10,146 nt of DNA, taken from NCBI GenBank assembly GCA_020052545.1, contig JAGVOV010000006.1, forward strand, positions 1 through 10,146, read 5' to 3'. The notes beneath the pieces are model-generated. The model had not been told where the DNA came from. It was given only the letters and a program-made list of their open reading frames with translations, and made no database searches. Shown here piece after piece: positions 1-6,259 of the stretch. The position numbers were made by a program, and so were the translations under genes. This stretch comes from an archaeon. GTDB taxonomy: Archaea; Nanobdellota; Nanobdellia; Woesearchaeales; JAGVOV01. Each line of letters opens with the position of its first letter. The stretch's first letter is position 1.

Positions 1-256
1 CTGCCAGACAGCATTCAGAATTGCAGAAGTCTATCCAGTGCTGTGGATAATAATCATCTGTCTCTGTGCCTGGCGGGTTTGGACCATCCTGGGTCAGCAG
101 TACCGATTCACATGAATCTTGTGTCGGCGGTAATGTGTCTATAGTTATCTTGGAATTCGTGCATGTGGCTGGATTATCTGTCCTGGGGAGCACCGCATTC
201 ACAGCAAAAGCTAGTACAAACAGCATCAATACCGCTAAAATAATCTTACTTCGCAT
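1..256 (-). CDS. Secreted cysteine-rich protein B', N-terminal part (runs off left edge)
   Basis: Only the first 85 codons are in the window. The product begins MRSKIILAVLMLFVLAFAVNA, a clear Sec-type signal peptide (basic start, about 15 hydrophobic residues, AxA-like cleavage near residue 21), so it is exported. The mature part has the motif YYPQHWIDFC...CC around residues 66-83. This matches YYPNSWYDYC...CC at residues 59-76 of the 844-aa protein encoded at 734-3268, so the two are paralogues at least at the N terminus. The ATG at 254-256 lies inside the end of the upstream gene (11-bp overlap) and has no convincing Shine-Dalgarno site, so translation probably depends on coupling to that gene. 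It is the fourth gene of the A-B-A'-B' operon. Function unknown; likely an extracellular disulfide-bonded surface protein. Confidence 0.78.
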   Translation of the reverse strand, partial: MRSKIILAVLMLFVLAFAVNAVLPRTDNPATCTNSKITIDTLPPTQDSCESVLLTQDGPNPPGTETDDYYPQHWIDFCNSECCLA

Positions 257-737
257 TTTGCTGGCAAAAATCTTTCAGTTCCTGATTTGATATAGACAAG
301 CAGAGATTTGCATCTTTTGTAGACATCGCTGTCGACACCAAGATTTCGTCCCTACAGCTGTTCCTTATATCCATTGTCACGATTGAATTGCACTTGGCTA
401 TGTCATTCTTCACGATTGCCTCACTCTTCGTCAATTCATCATTGCACGTTTGTGGGTTCTTTGCTGAAGCGCATGCAGATTCATCTCTTGTTGTGATGGC
501 CTTGTTCGTGCTCGCTTCCTGAAGGCATCTTGACTTCTCAGGCTCCGACAAAGAATTGCAATCTACTGTGTTTGTCAATAAAGGTTGGACTGTTGTGGTG
601 ACCTTGACAGTTGTCGGAGTGGTTGTTGTTGTGGCTGGTCCCTTCTGGCCTGGTGACAAAGACAATACTAAGTAAACAGCTATGATGACAACCAACACTA
701 TGCCCAATATCGCCAGGCCTGACAACGCTTTTTTCAT
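246..737 (-). CDS. Membrane-anchored four-cysteine-pair repeat protein A'
   Basis: This 163-aa protein starts MKKALSGLAILGIVLVV, giving one N-terminal membrane segment (about residues 6-27) that anchors it with the rest outside. A threonine-rich linker follows (about 36-50, TTTTTPTTVKVTTT). Then come four cysteine pairs at residues 60/71, 89/98, 116/128 and 146/158, each pair spanning 10-13 residues and recurring every 27-30 residues, with motifs such as IRNSCRDE and KDANLC. The same helical-looking repeat occurs in the first gene of the operon (3265-3873). An ATG six bases further upstream (743) would put the AGGTGG site directly against the start. The ATG at 735-737 is preferred because it forms an ATGA overlap with the stop of the 844-aa gene and leaves normal spacing to AGGTGG. 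I do not recognise a named family. Probable role: surface partner or anchor of the cysteine-rich B proteins (inference from operon order). Confidence 0.82.
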   Translation of the reverse strand: MKKALSGLAILGIVLVVIIAVYLVLSLSPGQKGPATTTTTPTTVKVTTTVQPLLTNTVDCNSLSEPEKSRCLQEASTNKAITTRDESACASAKNPQTCNDELTKSEAIVKNDIAKCNSIVTMDIRNSCRDEILVSTAMSTKDANLCLSISNQELKDFCQQNAK

Positions 738-3268
738 GTGCATCCACCTATAACTGAATTATCCTGTTTTATCTTGCTGTATGGGACATCGCAATCGTAG
801 CCGGCAGCCTGGCTGACGCAGTCCTTTGTTGCTATGGAAGCGGAGCTAGGGCAATTGTCTGCATCTTTTGCTGTTGGTGGATTTGGATATGATGACAGAG
901 GGCTGCCTGATTTAGCCGAAGTTGGGTATGCCTGGATGCAGTTTCCGCTGAGTGGCGGATTATCTGACTCATAATCCGGTGTTCTGCAGTCGCACTGCAG
1001 CGTTGCCGGATTGCATGATCCTGATTCATAATTTGTCGATGATGTTTTATACAGGCCGCAGTCTGCCACCAAAGCATCATTGTCGACTGTCGCTGCTAAA
1101 CCATCATCATCTGCACACGCTCCAGAGCTACATGTAAAATTCTGCGTGAAGACTTGTGTGTCTGGGCATGATCCTAAAGTGCATGATGCCTGAACTGTGT
1201 CATGCGTGTTTGTTGGTCTGACCTGGCCACCTGTCGTGCAGTAATTGGAACTAGTGCCGCATGTATTGCCACTGTTGGCAGCTGCATAACTTGCATCAGT
1301 CCCTGCGCATGAAAGCTGCCTGCATGATGTGTCAAAGCCTGAATTCTCAAGTGTTGTGTCGCAGTTCCCTGAGCAGCATATGCCGCTAGTGCATGCAGTC
1401 AAGTCTGTGACTGCTGACAGGCCGCATACTGTCGCGCTCTGGTCTGTCGCATGCTCGGCTGTCAGCGGACAGGTCACATCGCCGCAGGCGCCGTATGTGT
1501 CCGGGCAGGTCTTCACGACTGAGTAGCCTGTCCCAAATGAATCGCATTTCCTGTATTCAATCGTGCCAGTTGACGAGGCTTTTTCGCAGAAATATTGGTT
1601 TGGTGTGCAGACTGCTGCTACGCATTGAGAGCCGTCCCATGTCTGGCCGGCAGAACATGATTTGCATGCGCCATTCTGGCAGTAGTTAATGGTGCCGAAA
1701 GCGCCGCAAGTTGCAAGAGTTGCTTCTTCAACACCTGCAGGATTTGCTGCCGGAATCTGCCACTGTCTCACATAATAGTAATCAACGCCGCCGGAATTGG
1801 CAGTATAACATACATCATTATAATCTGTTGCCGAAGTAGCGCATGATCCCGTGGTGCATGAGGTGAAATCTGTGACTTTCTCCGCAGCAAATTTGTTCGG
1901 CGTAGCTCCATAAGTCTTTGTGCTGGCCTTCAATGTGCAGTCCTCATAAGAGCAGCTTATGCCGCATGTCGCATCTGCATAAAGGTTTACTTCGCAGCCA
2001 TTTGACCTCAAGTTGCCGTCACAATTGTCATAGCCTGTGCTGCATGATGTTTTTGCACAGCTGCCAGAGACGCATGAGCCCCCGACAATATTGCTTGTGC
2101 TGCATGCCCATCCTGAGCCGCAGCCGCCGCAGTTGTTGGGGTAAGCGGTATTGATATTTGTCTCACAGCCGTCTGAGCGTTTGTTGCCATTGCAATCGCC
2201 GTAACCTGTACTGCATGCTCCAGATTCACACGAGCCCAAAGAGCATGCCCTTGCTATGTTGCTTGTGCTGCAGGCTGCGCCGCAGCCGCCGCAGTTGTCG
2301 ACATCTGACGGGAGGTAAGATTCACAGCCGTCTCTTGCTGTGTTTTCTACGTTACAGCTTGCATAGTCTGTGTTGCAGTTGACATAGCATACACCTGAAG
2401 AGCATGTTGTTTGAACTGTGTTTGCAGTGCCGCATGCTGCGCCGCAGGCGCCGCAGTTGCTGATTTCAGTCTGATAATTTGCTGTGAGCGTTGCGGTGCA
2501 TATTGGCGGCTGTGACGGATCTATCGCGTCGTTGCAGGTGACGTCGCCGCATGCGCCGTATGTGTCTGCGCATGAACTGGAATAATCCCATGTTGAGTCT
2601 AAGCAATAGTATATATCGATAGCATCTGGTGATGAGGGGGCGGCGCAGCCAAATTCATACTGGACCCCCGAAGTCCCAGCCTTGCCGCAGACAGCGCTTG
2701 AAGAGCTGCAATAGCTAAATCCATCTGGCCCTGGCCTGCAGAAGTGGCCAGTGATGCAATCTAAGTCCACAGAACATGCGATGCCATCATTAGATTTGCA
2801 GGCGCTTGAACTACATGTTTGAGTGACAGTGCATACATTCAAGCAGGCGCCGCAGTTGCTGTTGTCTGTGGTCAAGTCCTTGCATATTCCGCCGCAGTTA
2901 GTGTTTGGTGAGCATGAACATGCGCTTGTTTGGCAAGTTGCTCCGCCGGTGCATACTGTGCCGCAGGCGCCGCAGTTGCTGCTGTCTATCTGCAAGTTTG
3001 TGCAGAAAGATGTTCCGCTATCTGGACACACACTATATGAGCAGCATCTGTTGTCTGCCTGGGGATAACAATAATCATACCAGGAATTAGGGTAATATAG
3101 TGGTGATTGGCCGTTATTGTAGCCGTAATTGTCCATTATTGATGTACAACTTGTCGTAGCCCCATCAACATAAAACCCAAAACTTGAGCATCCGGTATTC
3201 CATGCGACAACAGAACCCGAAAAAACTATAGCGAAGAGCAATGAAGCTAAAAGAAATTTAATTTTCAT
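734..3268 (-). CDS. Secreted 844-aa cysteine-rich repeat protein B
   Basis: The protein has a signal peptide (MKIKFLLASLLFAIVFSGSVVA, cleavage near residue 22) and no later membrane segment, so it should be secreted. I count about 94 cysteines (11%), implying heavy disulfide bonding. Visible modules are: a YYPNSWYDYC...CC N-terminal module (59-76); five NCGACGxxC or NCGGCG elements at about 99, 139, 272, 326 and 380; two longer repeats with GYxxCxGNxRSxGCExN (about 355-372 and 412-429); two DTYGACGDVTC modules (235-245 and 590-600); and a C-terminal module with DCVSQAAGYDCDVPY (816-830). NCGxCGxxC repeats of this kind occur in secreted proteins of several bacterial groups and DPANN archaea; no enzymatic motif is seen. 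The start overlaps the upstream stop as ATGA and is preceded by GGAAAGGA. Its 3' end makes another ATGA overlap with A'. Likely an adhesin, surface-coat or host-contact protein; function not established. Confidence 0.88.
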   Translation of the reverse strand: MKIKFLLASLLFAIVFSGSVVAWNTGCSSFGFYVDGATTSCTSIMDNYGYNNGQSPLYYPNSWYDYCYPQADNRCCSYSVCPDSGTSFCTNLQIDSSNCGACGTVCTGGATCQTSACSCSPNTNCGGICKDLTTDNSNCGACLNVCTVTQTCSSSACKSNDGIACSVDLDCITGHFCRPGPDGFSYCSSSSAVCGKAGTSGVQYEFGCAAPSSPDAIDIYYCLDSTWDYSSSCADTYGACGDVTCNDAIDPSQPPICTATLTANYQTEISNCGACGAACGTANTVQTTCSSGVCYVNCNTDYASCNVENTARDGCESYLPSDVDNCGGCGAACSTSNIARACSLGSCESGACSTGYGDCNGNKRSDGCETNINTAYPNNCGGCGSGWACSTSNIVGGSCVSGSCAKTSCSTGYDNCDGNLRSNGCEVNLYADATCGISCSYEDCTLKASTKTYGATPNKFAAEKVTDFTSCTTGSCATSATDYNDVCYTANSGGVDYYYVRQWQIPAANPAGVEEATLATCGAFGTINYCQNGACKSCSAGQTWDGSQCVAAVCTPNQYFCEKASSTGTIEYRKCDSFGTGYSVVKTCPDTYGACGDVTCPLTAEHATDQSATVCGLSAVTDLTACTSGICCSGNCDTTLENSGFDTSCRQLSCAGTDASYAAANSGNTCGTSSNYCTTGGQVRPTNTHDTVQASCTLGSCPDTQVFTQNFTCSSGACADDDGLAATVDNDALVADCGLYKTSSTNYESGSCNPATLQCDCRTPDYESDNPPLSGNCIQAYPTSAKSGSPLSSYPNPPTAKDADNCPSSASIATKDCVSQAAGYDCDVPYSKIKQDNSVIGGCT

Positions 3269-3873
3269 GCTGTCCTTTCCTTGCAGCTGCTCGCCATAAT
3301 AGGATTAGAGATCTCAATGCAGAGCTTTGAGTCTTTCTTTCCCAGCGCCTCTGACATTATGAGATTATCACGGCAGCTGCTCTTTATCATAGGATTCGAG
3401 ATCTTGTCACAGGACAGTATGTCTGATGTCGAGAAAGCTATTGCCATGACAACATTGTCGCGGCATGAGTCCACGCTATTGGTGTCCTTGCATTTAGATA
3501 TGTCCTTCTGCAATATCGCCTGGTTGAAATTGACCTCTTTGAGGCAGCCGCCTTGCTGGTCTTTTGGCATATCGTAGCAGCCTGCAGCATCAATCTTTGG
3601 TATCAAGACATTTGGCGTCTCCTGGCTCTGCCTGCCGCTCCTCACAACCAAAAGTATTATGACAAAGACCAAGGCCAAGACAATAGCTGCGATGCCGAGC
3701 TTTGACAGAAGGCCTTTCTTCTTGTAATGGGATACATGGCGATCGACGAAATCGTAAGAATGCCCAGAATCATGCAGCTTTTCCTTTATCTGGTCCATGG
3801 TGAAGCCCTTGTCCAGCTGAGCCTCTATATAATTAAGCATCTCCCTTGAAATGTGCTCCTCTTTTTTGGCCAT
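3265..3873 (-). CDS. Membrane protein A with cytoplasmic helical domain and four extracellular cysteine pairs
   Basis: First gene of the operon, 202 aa. Residues 1-55 are cytoplasmic and contain YIEAQLDKGFTMDQIKEKLHD, a small helical motif of the 'KGxxxxQIKxxLxxxG' type found at the N terminus of many DPANN membrane proteins. A single transmembrane helix follows at about 59-77 (LGIAAIVLALVFVIILLVV). The outer part has four cysteine pairs (99/110, 128/137, 155/167, 185/197) within repeats such as SNPMIKSSCRDN and SNPIMASSCKER. These match the repeats of A' (246-737) in number and spacing, so A and A' are paralogues; A' lacks the cytoplasmic domain and has a Thr-rich linker instead. The ATG at 3873 has GGGGAG five bases upstream and a TATA box at 3901-3910. 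The cytoplasmic domain could bind a partner or signal inward, which is speculative. Confidence 0.85.
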   Translation of the reverse strand: MAKKEEHISREMLNYIEAQLDKGFTMDQIKEKLHDSGHSYDFVDRHVSHYKKKGLLSKLGIAAIVLALVFVIILLVVRSGRQSQETPNVLIPKIDAAGCYDMPKDQQGGCLKEVNFNQAILQKDISKCKDTNSVDSCRDNVVMAIAFSTSDILSCDKISNPMIKSSCRDNLIMSEALGKKDSKLCIEISNPIMASSCKERTA

Positions 3874-3874
3874 T

Positions 3875-3910
3875 CTCCCCTTTACGTTTTAAAAACGTAT
3901 TTATATATAA
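3875..3910 (-). promoter_or_regulatory. Promoter, palindrome and RBS of the A-B-A'-B' operon
   Basis: Reading the minus strand, a TATA box (TTATATATAA, 3901-3910) lies about 26 nt upstream of the expected start of transcription near 3879-3882. A perfect 7-bp inverted repeat with a one-base centre (ACGTTTT-A-AAAACGT on the plus strand, 3884-3898) sits between the TATA box and that point, where a bound repressor would block initiation. GGGGAG (3875-3880) is the ribosome binding site, so the leader is only a few bases long. TATA placement is standard for archaea; the operator role is inferred from position and symmetry. Confidence 0.6.
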
Positions 3911-3944
3911 GTTTTACTGATTTTCAAGAGAAAACTTGCTTCTT

Positions 3945-4342
3945 TTAAAGGAGTGACAGAAAATCCTTTGGTTTCGCTATTTTGATGCCTTTGATACTTC
4001 CAAGCCTCAGTAAGTGCTTGTCGTAAGTTATGAGATAGTCTGCTTTCCCATCCATAGCGCAGGCAATGATATTATTATCGGCTAAATCTTCTGGAATAGC
4101 ATCGACAATCGTCTCTGGCTCTATGATGTTCAATAAATTAGATATCATGACCAAATATTTCTTAATCTCATCATGACTAAAACCAAAATCCCTCGATAAG
4201 ACGTTAGAATATTCATCCAAAATAAAGGTGGAAGACAGAAAAATCTCCTTTTTTCAATCAGCCTGGGCAAGAGTTTCTGTGACTCGCTGCCTTGCCAAAG
4301 TGTGGCAGAAACCAGGAAATTAGTGTCTAAAACCACCCTCAT
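3945..4342 (-). pseudogene. PIN-domain toxin (VapC-like), split by a one-base frameshift
   Basis: The first half reads MRVVLDTNFLVSATLWQGS (conserved N-terminal Asp of the PIN active site in DTN) up to RLIEK. The second half, in the -1 frame, reads EIFLSSTFILDEYSNVL, then SHDEIKKYL, DLADNNIIACAMDGKADYLI and LITYDKHLL, the usual PIN end with acidic residues in place. The halves join perfectly if one base is added in the six-A run at 4249-4254 (plus strand TTTTTT), giving about 132 aa, a normal length for this family of Mg-dependent RNases. As written, translation from the ATG at 4342 ends soon after the run. GAGGAGAAGG precedes the start, and the gene overlaps the antitoxin gene by 23 bp. Possible explanations are a real inactivating deletion, a homopolymer error in the assembly, or -1 slippage on the A run. 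Confidence 0.85.
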
Positions 4343-4598
4343 CAAGCCTTCTCCTCTGTACGATGTTTGGGATGTCCCCTTCTTTGATCCCTTGGCTTAA
4401 TAAGCGTTGCTTGCCTTCAACCGCAATCCTTTCGAGCTCTTTGAAAAGCGTCTCTTTTGATGGTAAATTTATCCTTTTAAGGATTATAGTATCTTCCGAA
4501 CCTTCGACAGCAAAGACTGTTCCTTCATCTGCCTTCAGCTTTTCTCTTAGCTCTTGAGGAATCACAATCTGGCCTCTTGACGACATTTTTGTTATCAT
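4320..4598 (-). CDS. AbrB/SpoVT-type antitoxin of the PIN toxin (VapB-like)
   Basis: This 92-aa protein begins MITKMSSRGQIVIPQELREKL, the classic swapped-hairpin AbrB DNA-binding fold ('SSxGQxxIPxxxR'), followed by EGSEDTIILKRI. The C-terminal half (about 45-92) is charged and helical and would wrap the PIN toxin. In this family the antitoxin neutralises the toxin and represses its own promoter. It lies directly upstream of the PIN gene with a 23-bp overlap. The start at 4598 is chosen because a TATA box lies about 28 nt upstream, giving an essentially leaderless mRNA. An alternative is the ATG four codons later at 4586. Confidence 0.9.
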   Translation of the reverse strand: MITKMSSRGQIVIPQELREKLKADEGTVFAVEGSEDTIILKRINLPSKETLFKELERIAVEGKQRLLSQGIKEGDIPNIVQRRRLDEGGFRH

Positions 4599-4631
4599 AT
4601 TATCTTATTATAAGATAATCTTATATTTATA
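4599..4631 (-). promoter_or_regulatory. VapBC-like promoter with overlapping palindromic operator
   Basis: A perfect 10-bp inverted repeat with one central base (ATTATCTTAT-T-ATAAGATAAT, 4599-4619) abuts the antitoxin ATG. It shares its right arm with a second palindrome, ATAAGAT-A-ATCTTAT (4610-4624). Three alternating 7-bp half-sites therefore lie 8 bp apart (4602-4608, 4610-4616, 4618-4624). The minus-strand TATA box is CTATAAATATAAG (4620-4632 region), about 28 nt from the ATG. An AbrB dimer or a toxin-antitoxin complex bound here would cover both the TATA box and the start of transcription; the autoregulation itself is inferred from family behaviour. Confidence 0.7.
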
Positions 4632-4646
4632 GTTTTCTATGATTCT

Positions 4647-4663
4647 AAGCAGAAAAATTGCTT
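4647..4663 (-). terminator. Possible weak hairpin terminator after the nucleotidyltransferase cassette
   Basis: On the minus strand AAGCA and TGCTT form a 5-bp stem around a loop containing five T residues, 14 bp after the stop of the 56-aa gene. Archaeal termination relies mainly on T runs, so this is plausible but weak. Confidence 0.25.
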
Positions 4664-4676
4664 CTGGGGTGATAAC

Positions 4677-4847
4677 CTACCCTTTCATCTTAAGGAACTG
4701 TTCCTTTGTCATCTTCGTCTTGAGGCAAGAATTGATGATTTTGTTCTGCTGCCTGCTCCAAGTCTTGTCATCATGCTCTAGGACGTATTTCGACCATCTG
4801 TCTATGAATTCCAGCCTTTCCTTCTGGTTTTCCTCAGTAAATTTCAT
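4677..4847 (-). CDS. Small 56-aa partner of the nucleotidyltransferase
   Basis: The product starts MKFTEENQKERLEFIDRW and continues through SKYVLEHDDKTWSRQQNKI to the end KEQFLKMKG. It is charged, soluble and probably all helical, with a distinctive WSRQQN stretch. The ATG at 4845-4847 lies within the last codons of the upstream nucleotidyltransferase gene (14-bp overlap in the +1 frame), so the two are co-transcribed and probably coupled. I do not recognise the family with certainty. The tight overlap with an AbiEii-like nucleotidyltransferase suggests the second half of a two-gene toxin-antitoxin style cassette, although in most such pairs the small gene comes first. Confidence 0.6.
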   Translation of the reverse strand: MKFTEENQKERLEFIDRWSKYVLEHDDKTWSRQQNKIINSCLKTKMTKEQFLKMKG

Positions 4848-5409
4848 CCAGCATCGCCTTGTATCTTTTGATGAGCTTTATGTTTAGGCCCTTTTTCACG
4901 TTCCTCAAGTGCCGTGCATCCTCCATGTCTTTTTGTGACTTTAAGACCGCCTCCTTGAACGCTATCTCCAGCTCAATGTTTGAGATTTTCAGCTTTTCCT
5001 TGCCCAAATCCACAGTTATTTTTGTGCTAAGAGCTATCTTATCGGCTTTTGTTTTTGCCCACTTCAGCTCAATGTTGGGGATTGCCGTCCTTTTTTCAGC
5101 GAACCGGATCGCAAACTTGCTTTCCCAATAGCTGAATATTTCCTTGTCAGTCTCTGCGTTGAGGCAATAAAACCCTTTCTTCTTCAAATCTTTCAAAATC
5201 TTCTTAAAAACATTGAAGCTTATTTTTGGGATTATTATATCGACATCTTCGCTTGCCCTTGATCTTCCTAACAGAATCGCGACATAACCGCTTACTATGA
5301 CATAGTCTACATGCTTGCTCAGGATCCTGACAAATTTCAGCGTGAATTTATCGAGGTCTGAAAGCTGCCTATCGACAGCTATAATGTTTTTATAAAATTT
5401 CATGTTCAT
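4834..5409 (-). CDS. Nucleotidyltransferase of the AbiEii/AbiGii-like group
   Basis: The 191-aa protein contains YVIVSGYVAILLGRSRASED (about 36-55) followed by VDIII. This is the motif G(G/Y)xAxxxxGRxRxSxDxDI of the pol-beta superfamily proteins related to AbiEii-type toxins, with D55 and D57 as the metal-binding pair. A helical C-terminal half follows, including IELEIAFKEAVLKSQKDMED and ARHLRNV, where related proteins have 'K...SxKDxxD' motifs. Some members transfer nucleotides to tRNA or proteins as toxins; others have unknown substrates. ATG codons at 5409 and 5403 are both possible. Neither has a strong ribosome site, and a TATA box lies at 5445-5451. The gene overlaps the 56-aa gene downstream. 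Confidence 0.72.
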   Translation of the reverse strand: MNMKFYKNIIAVDRQLSDLDKFTLKFVRILSKHVDYVIVSGYVAILLGRSRASEDVDIIIPKISFNVFKKILKDLKKKGFYCLNAETDKEIFSYWESKFAIRFAEKRTAIPNIELKWAKTKADKIALSTKITVDLGKEKLKISNIELEIAFKEAVLKSQKDMEDARHLRNVKKGLNIKLIKRYKAMLDEIY

Positions 5410-5444
5410 GAATAACGCACCATGATTTTTAATGTTTTTGCTAG

Positions 5445-5451
5445 AATATAA
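5445..5451 (-). promoter_or_regulatory. TATA box of the nucleotidyltransferase cassette
   Basis: TTATATT on the minus strand, about 39 nt before the ATG at 5409. This predicts a transcript start near 5422 and a leader of about 13 nt. A weak GGTG at about 5418-5421 could serve as the ribosome site. The preceding 30 bp after the MazF-like stop hold no other clear signal. Confidence 0.45.
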
Positions 5452-5482
5452 GCCTGGCGATGGTTTGTCCTGTGTATCCGAC

Positions 5483-5806
5483 TTAACTGAAAAGTCCTGC
5501 GATTCTTTCCTGTATTGTTTCGATCTTCTCTTTTTTTATTGAACCGAGCCTGTAAGCTATTATTGATTTATCCGCCGTGAATATCTTGGTTATCCTGACA
5601 TAACTCATCAGATTGAGCTTGCCCTGCGACAATTCGCTGCCTGAGATTTCCACTGAATCCTCTTTTGGCTGGCTTGTGATCTGGCACAGTATCAGGTCAT
5701 CTCCTCCAGGAGCTGCTGCCACATAGGCCGGCCTCTTTTTGGAGCTGCTAAGGTCTGAAAATGGGAATGGCAGCACGACAATGTCGCCCTTCACAAATCC
5801 TTCCAT
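5483..5806 (-). CDS. mazF: MazF/PemK-family endoribonuclease toxin
   Basis: This intact 107-aa protein begins MEGFVKGDIVVLPFPFSDL, followed by SSSKKRPAYV. That is the PemK/MazF signature GDIVxxPFPFxDxxxxKxRPxxV, including the conserved Arg-Pro. LILCQITSQ, SYVRITKIFTADKS and LGSIKKEKI follow, matching the rest of the SH3-like fold. Members are ribosome-independent mRNA interferases that cut at short single-stranded sequences. The ATG at 5806 has a strong GAGGAGG site, and the gene overlaps its antitoxin gene by 16 bp. Among the three toxins of this island with a recognisable RNase fold (PIN, MazF, HEPN), this is the only one that is complete. Confidence 0.9.
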   Translation of the reverse strand: MEGFVKGDIVVLPFPFSDLSSSKKRPAYVAAAPGGDDLILCQITSQPKEDSVEISGSELSQGKLNLMSYVRITKIFTADKSIIAYRLGSIKKEKIETIQERIAGLFS

Positions 5807-6039
5807 GCTTCATCCTCCTCTTTTGTGCTCCATTCTTTCGCAAGAGACTCCTCGCTGGCCAAAGCAGTGGCAAACCTGTCGCTGATCTGATCCAGAGGCC
5901 TGAGCTCTATACGGTCATTAAAAGAGATTAATGCGATCTTGGTGCCTTCCTCAAAGCCTTTTAATTTCCTTGCCTCTTTGGGGATCGCTATCTGGCCCTT
6001 CTCTGTTATTGTTGCAGTCCTTATTCCAATTAATGACAT
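5791..6039 (-). CDS. mazE: AbrB-type antitoxin of the MazF toxin (MazE-like)
   Basis: The 82-aa protein has an AbrB DNA-binding domain at residues 7-50: TATITEKGQIAIPKEARKL, then GTKIALISFNDRIELRPL. An acidic helical tail follows (about 52-82, SEESLAKEWSTKEEDEAW), which in such antitoxins occupies the toxin groove. An in-frame ATG lies 20 codons upstream (6099), but the ATG at 6037-6039 is preferred: AAGGTGA lies five bases before it and the TATA box at 6072-6081 falls inside the longer version. It overlaps mazF by 16 bp. Expected to bind MazF and to repress its own promoter through the palindrome at 6052-6065. Confidence 0.87.
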   Translation of the reverse strand: MSLIGIRTATITEKGQIAIPKEARKLKGFEEGTKIALISFNDRIELRPLDQISDRFATALASEESLAKEWSTKEEDEAWKDL

Positions 6040-6043
6040 ATAT

Positions 6044-6081
6044 TCACCTTGTCTTACTTGTAAGATGCTGTTATATTTAAA
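6044..6081 (-). promoter_or_regulatory. MazEF-like promoter with TCTTAC/GTAAGA operator and RBS
   Basis: A TATA box (TTTAAATATA, 6072-6081) predicts transcription starting near 6050, right at the AAGGTGA ribosome site (6044-6050). A perfect inverted repeat TCTTAC-TT-GTAAGA (6052-6065) lies between the TATA box and the start, an ideal place for autorepression by the AbrB antitoxin. The same half-sites recur at 6206-6211 and 6237-6242. Confidence 0.62.
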
Positions 6082-6205
6082 CTTGTCGGCTTGGTCCATA
6101 TAGAACCTAGGGTCTTTTGGGTTAATAAGTGTTCTCGGTCTTTTTCCGTATTATTTTCGGTAAATCTTCCCCTTGCCAAAGTGTGCACATCTTCTTTCAT
6201 ACTAG

Positions 6206-6242
6206 GTAAGAAACAAGGACTAAAAAGTCTTATTTTTCTTAC
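6206..6242. repeat. Inverted repeat GTAAGAAA/TTTCTTAC enclosing a small hairpin
   Basis: The 6100-6316 interval between the mazE promoter and the end of the MNT gene has no convincing gene. It holds an 8-bp perfect inverted repeat: GTAAGAAA at 6206-6213 and TTTCTTAC at 6235-6242. Inside it is GACT-AAAA-AGTC (6218-6229). The outer arms contain the same GTAAGA/TCTTAC half-sites as the mazE operator. It may be an upstream operator for the antitoxin or a structured 3' end of the HEPN-MNT transcript. Confidence 0.45.
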
Positions 6243-6259
6243 TTGGTAGAAAATATGGT

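Noticed and set aside
2436..2975. Near-identical DNA stretches (GGCGCCGCAGTTGCTG) recurring three times, considered as a mobile or recombination element.
   Set aside because: They encode the repeated SNCGAC(G) motif in the same frame of the 844-aa protein and are explained by internal protein repeats.
2823..3090. Plus-strand open frames across the 844-aa gene (also at 1329-1689, 1918-2382 and 3281-3577).
   Set aside because: They are antisense shadows created by the biased, repetitive, cysteine-rich coding sequence, without ribosome sites or conserved motifs.
4239..4256. Programmed -1 frameshifting as the default explanation for the split PIN gene.
   Set aside because: The codon phase (GAA AAA AGG) is not the classic X XXY YYZ heptamer and no strong downstream structure is obvious; assembly error or deletion is simpler, so slippage is kept only as an alternative.
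6171..6187. A 15-bp match (CTTGCCAAAGTGTG core) between this intergenic stretch and the PIN gene at about 4290-4305.
   Set aside because: The flanks do not match and one such match in 10 kb is not far from chance, so it is not called a duplicated PIN fragment.
6054..6200. A 48-codon minus-strand frame (MKEDVHTLARGRFTE...) upstream of mazE; other frames here also read as protein-like fragments (for example TLWQGEDLPKII).
   Set aside because: A stop-free run of this length is expected by chance, no ribosome site or clear promoter precedes it, it ends inside the mazE operator, and no family is recognised. The possibility of a decayed gene remains but is not supported.
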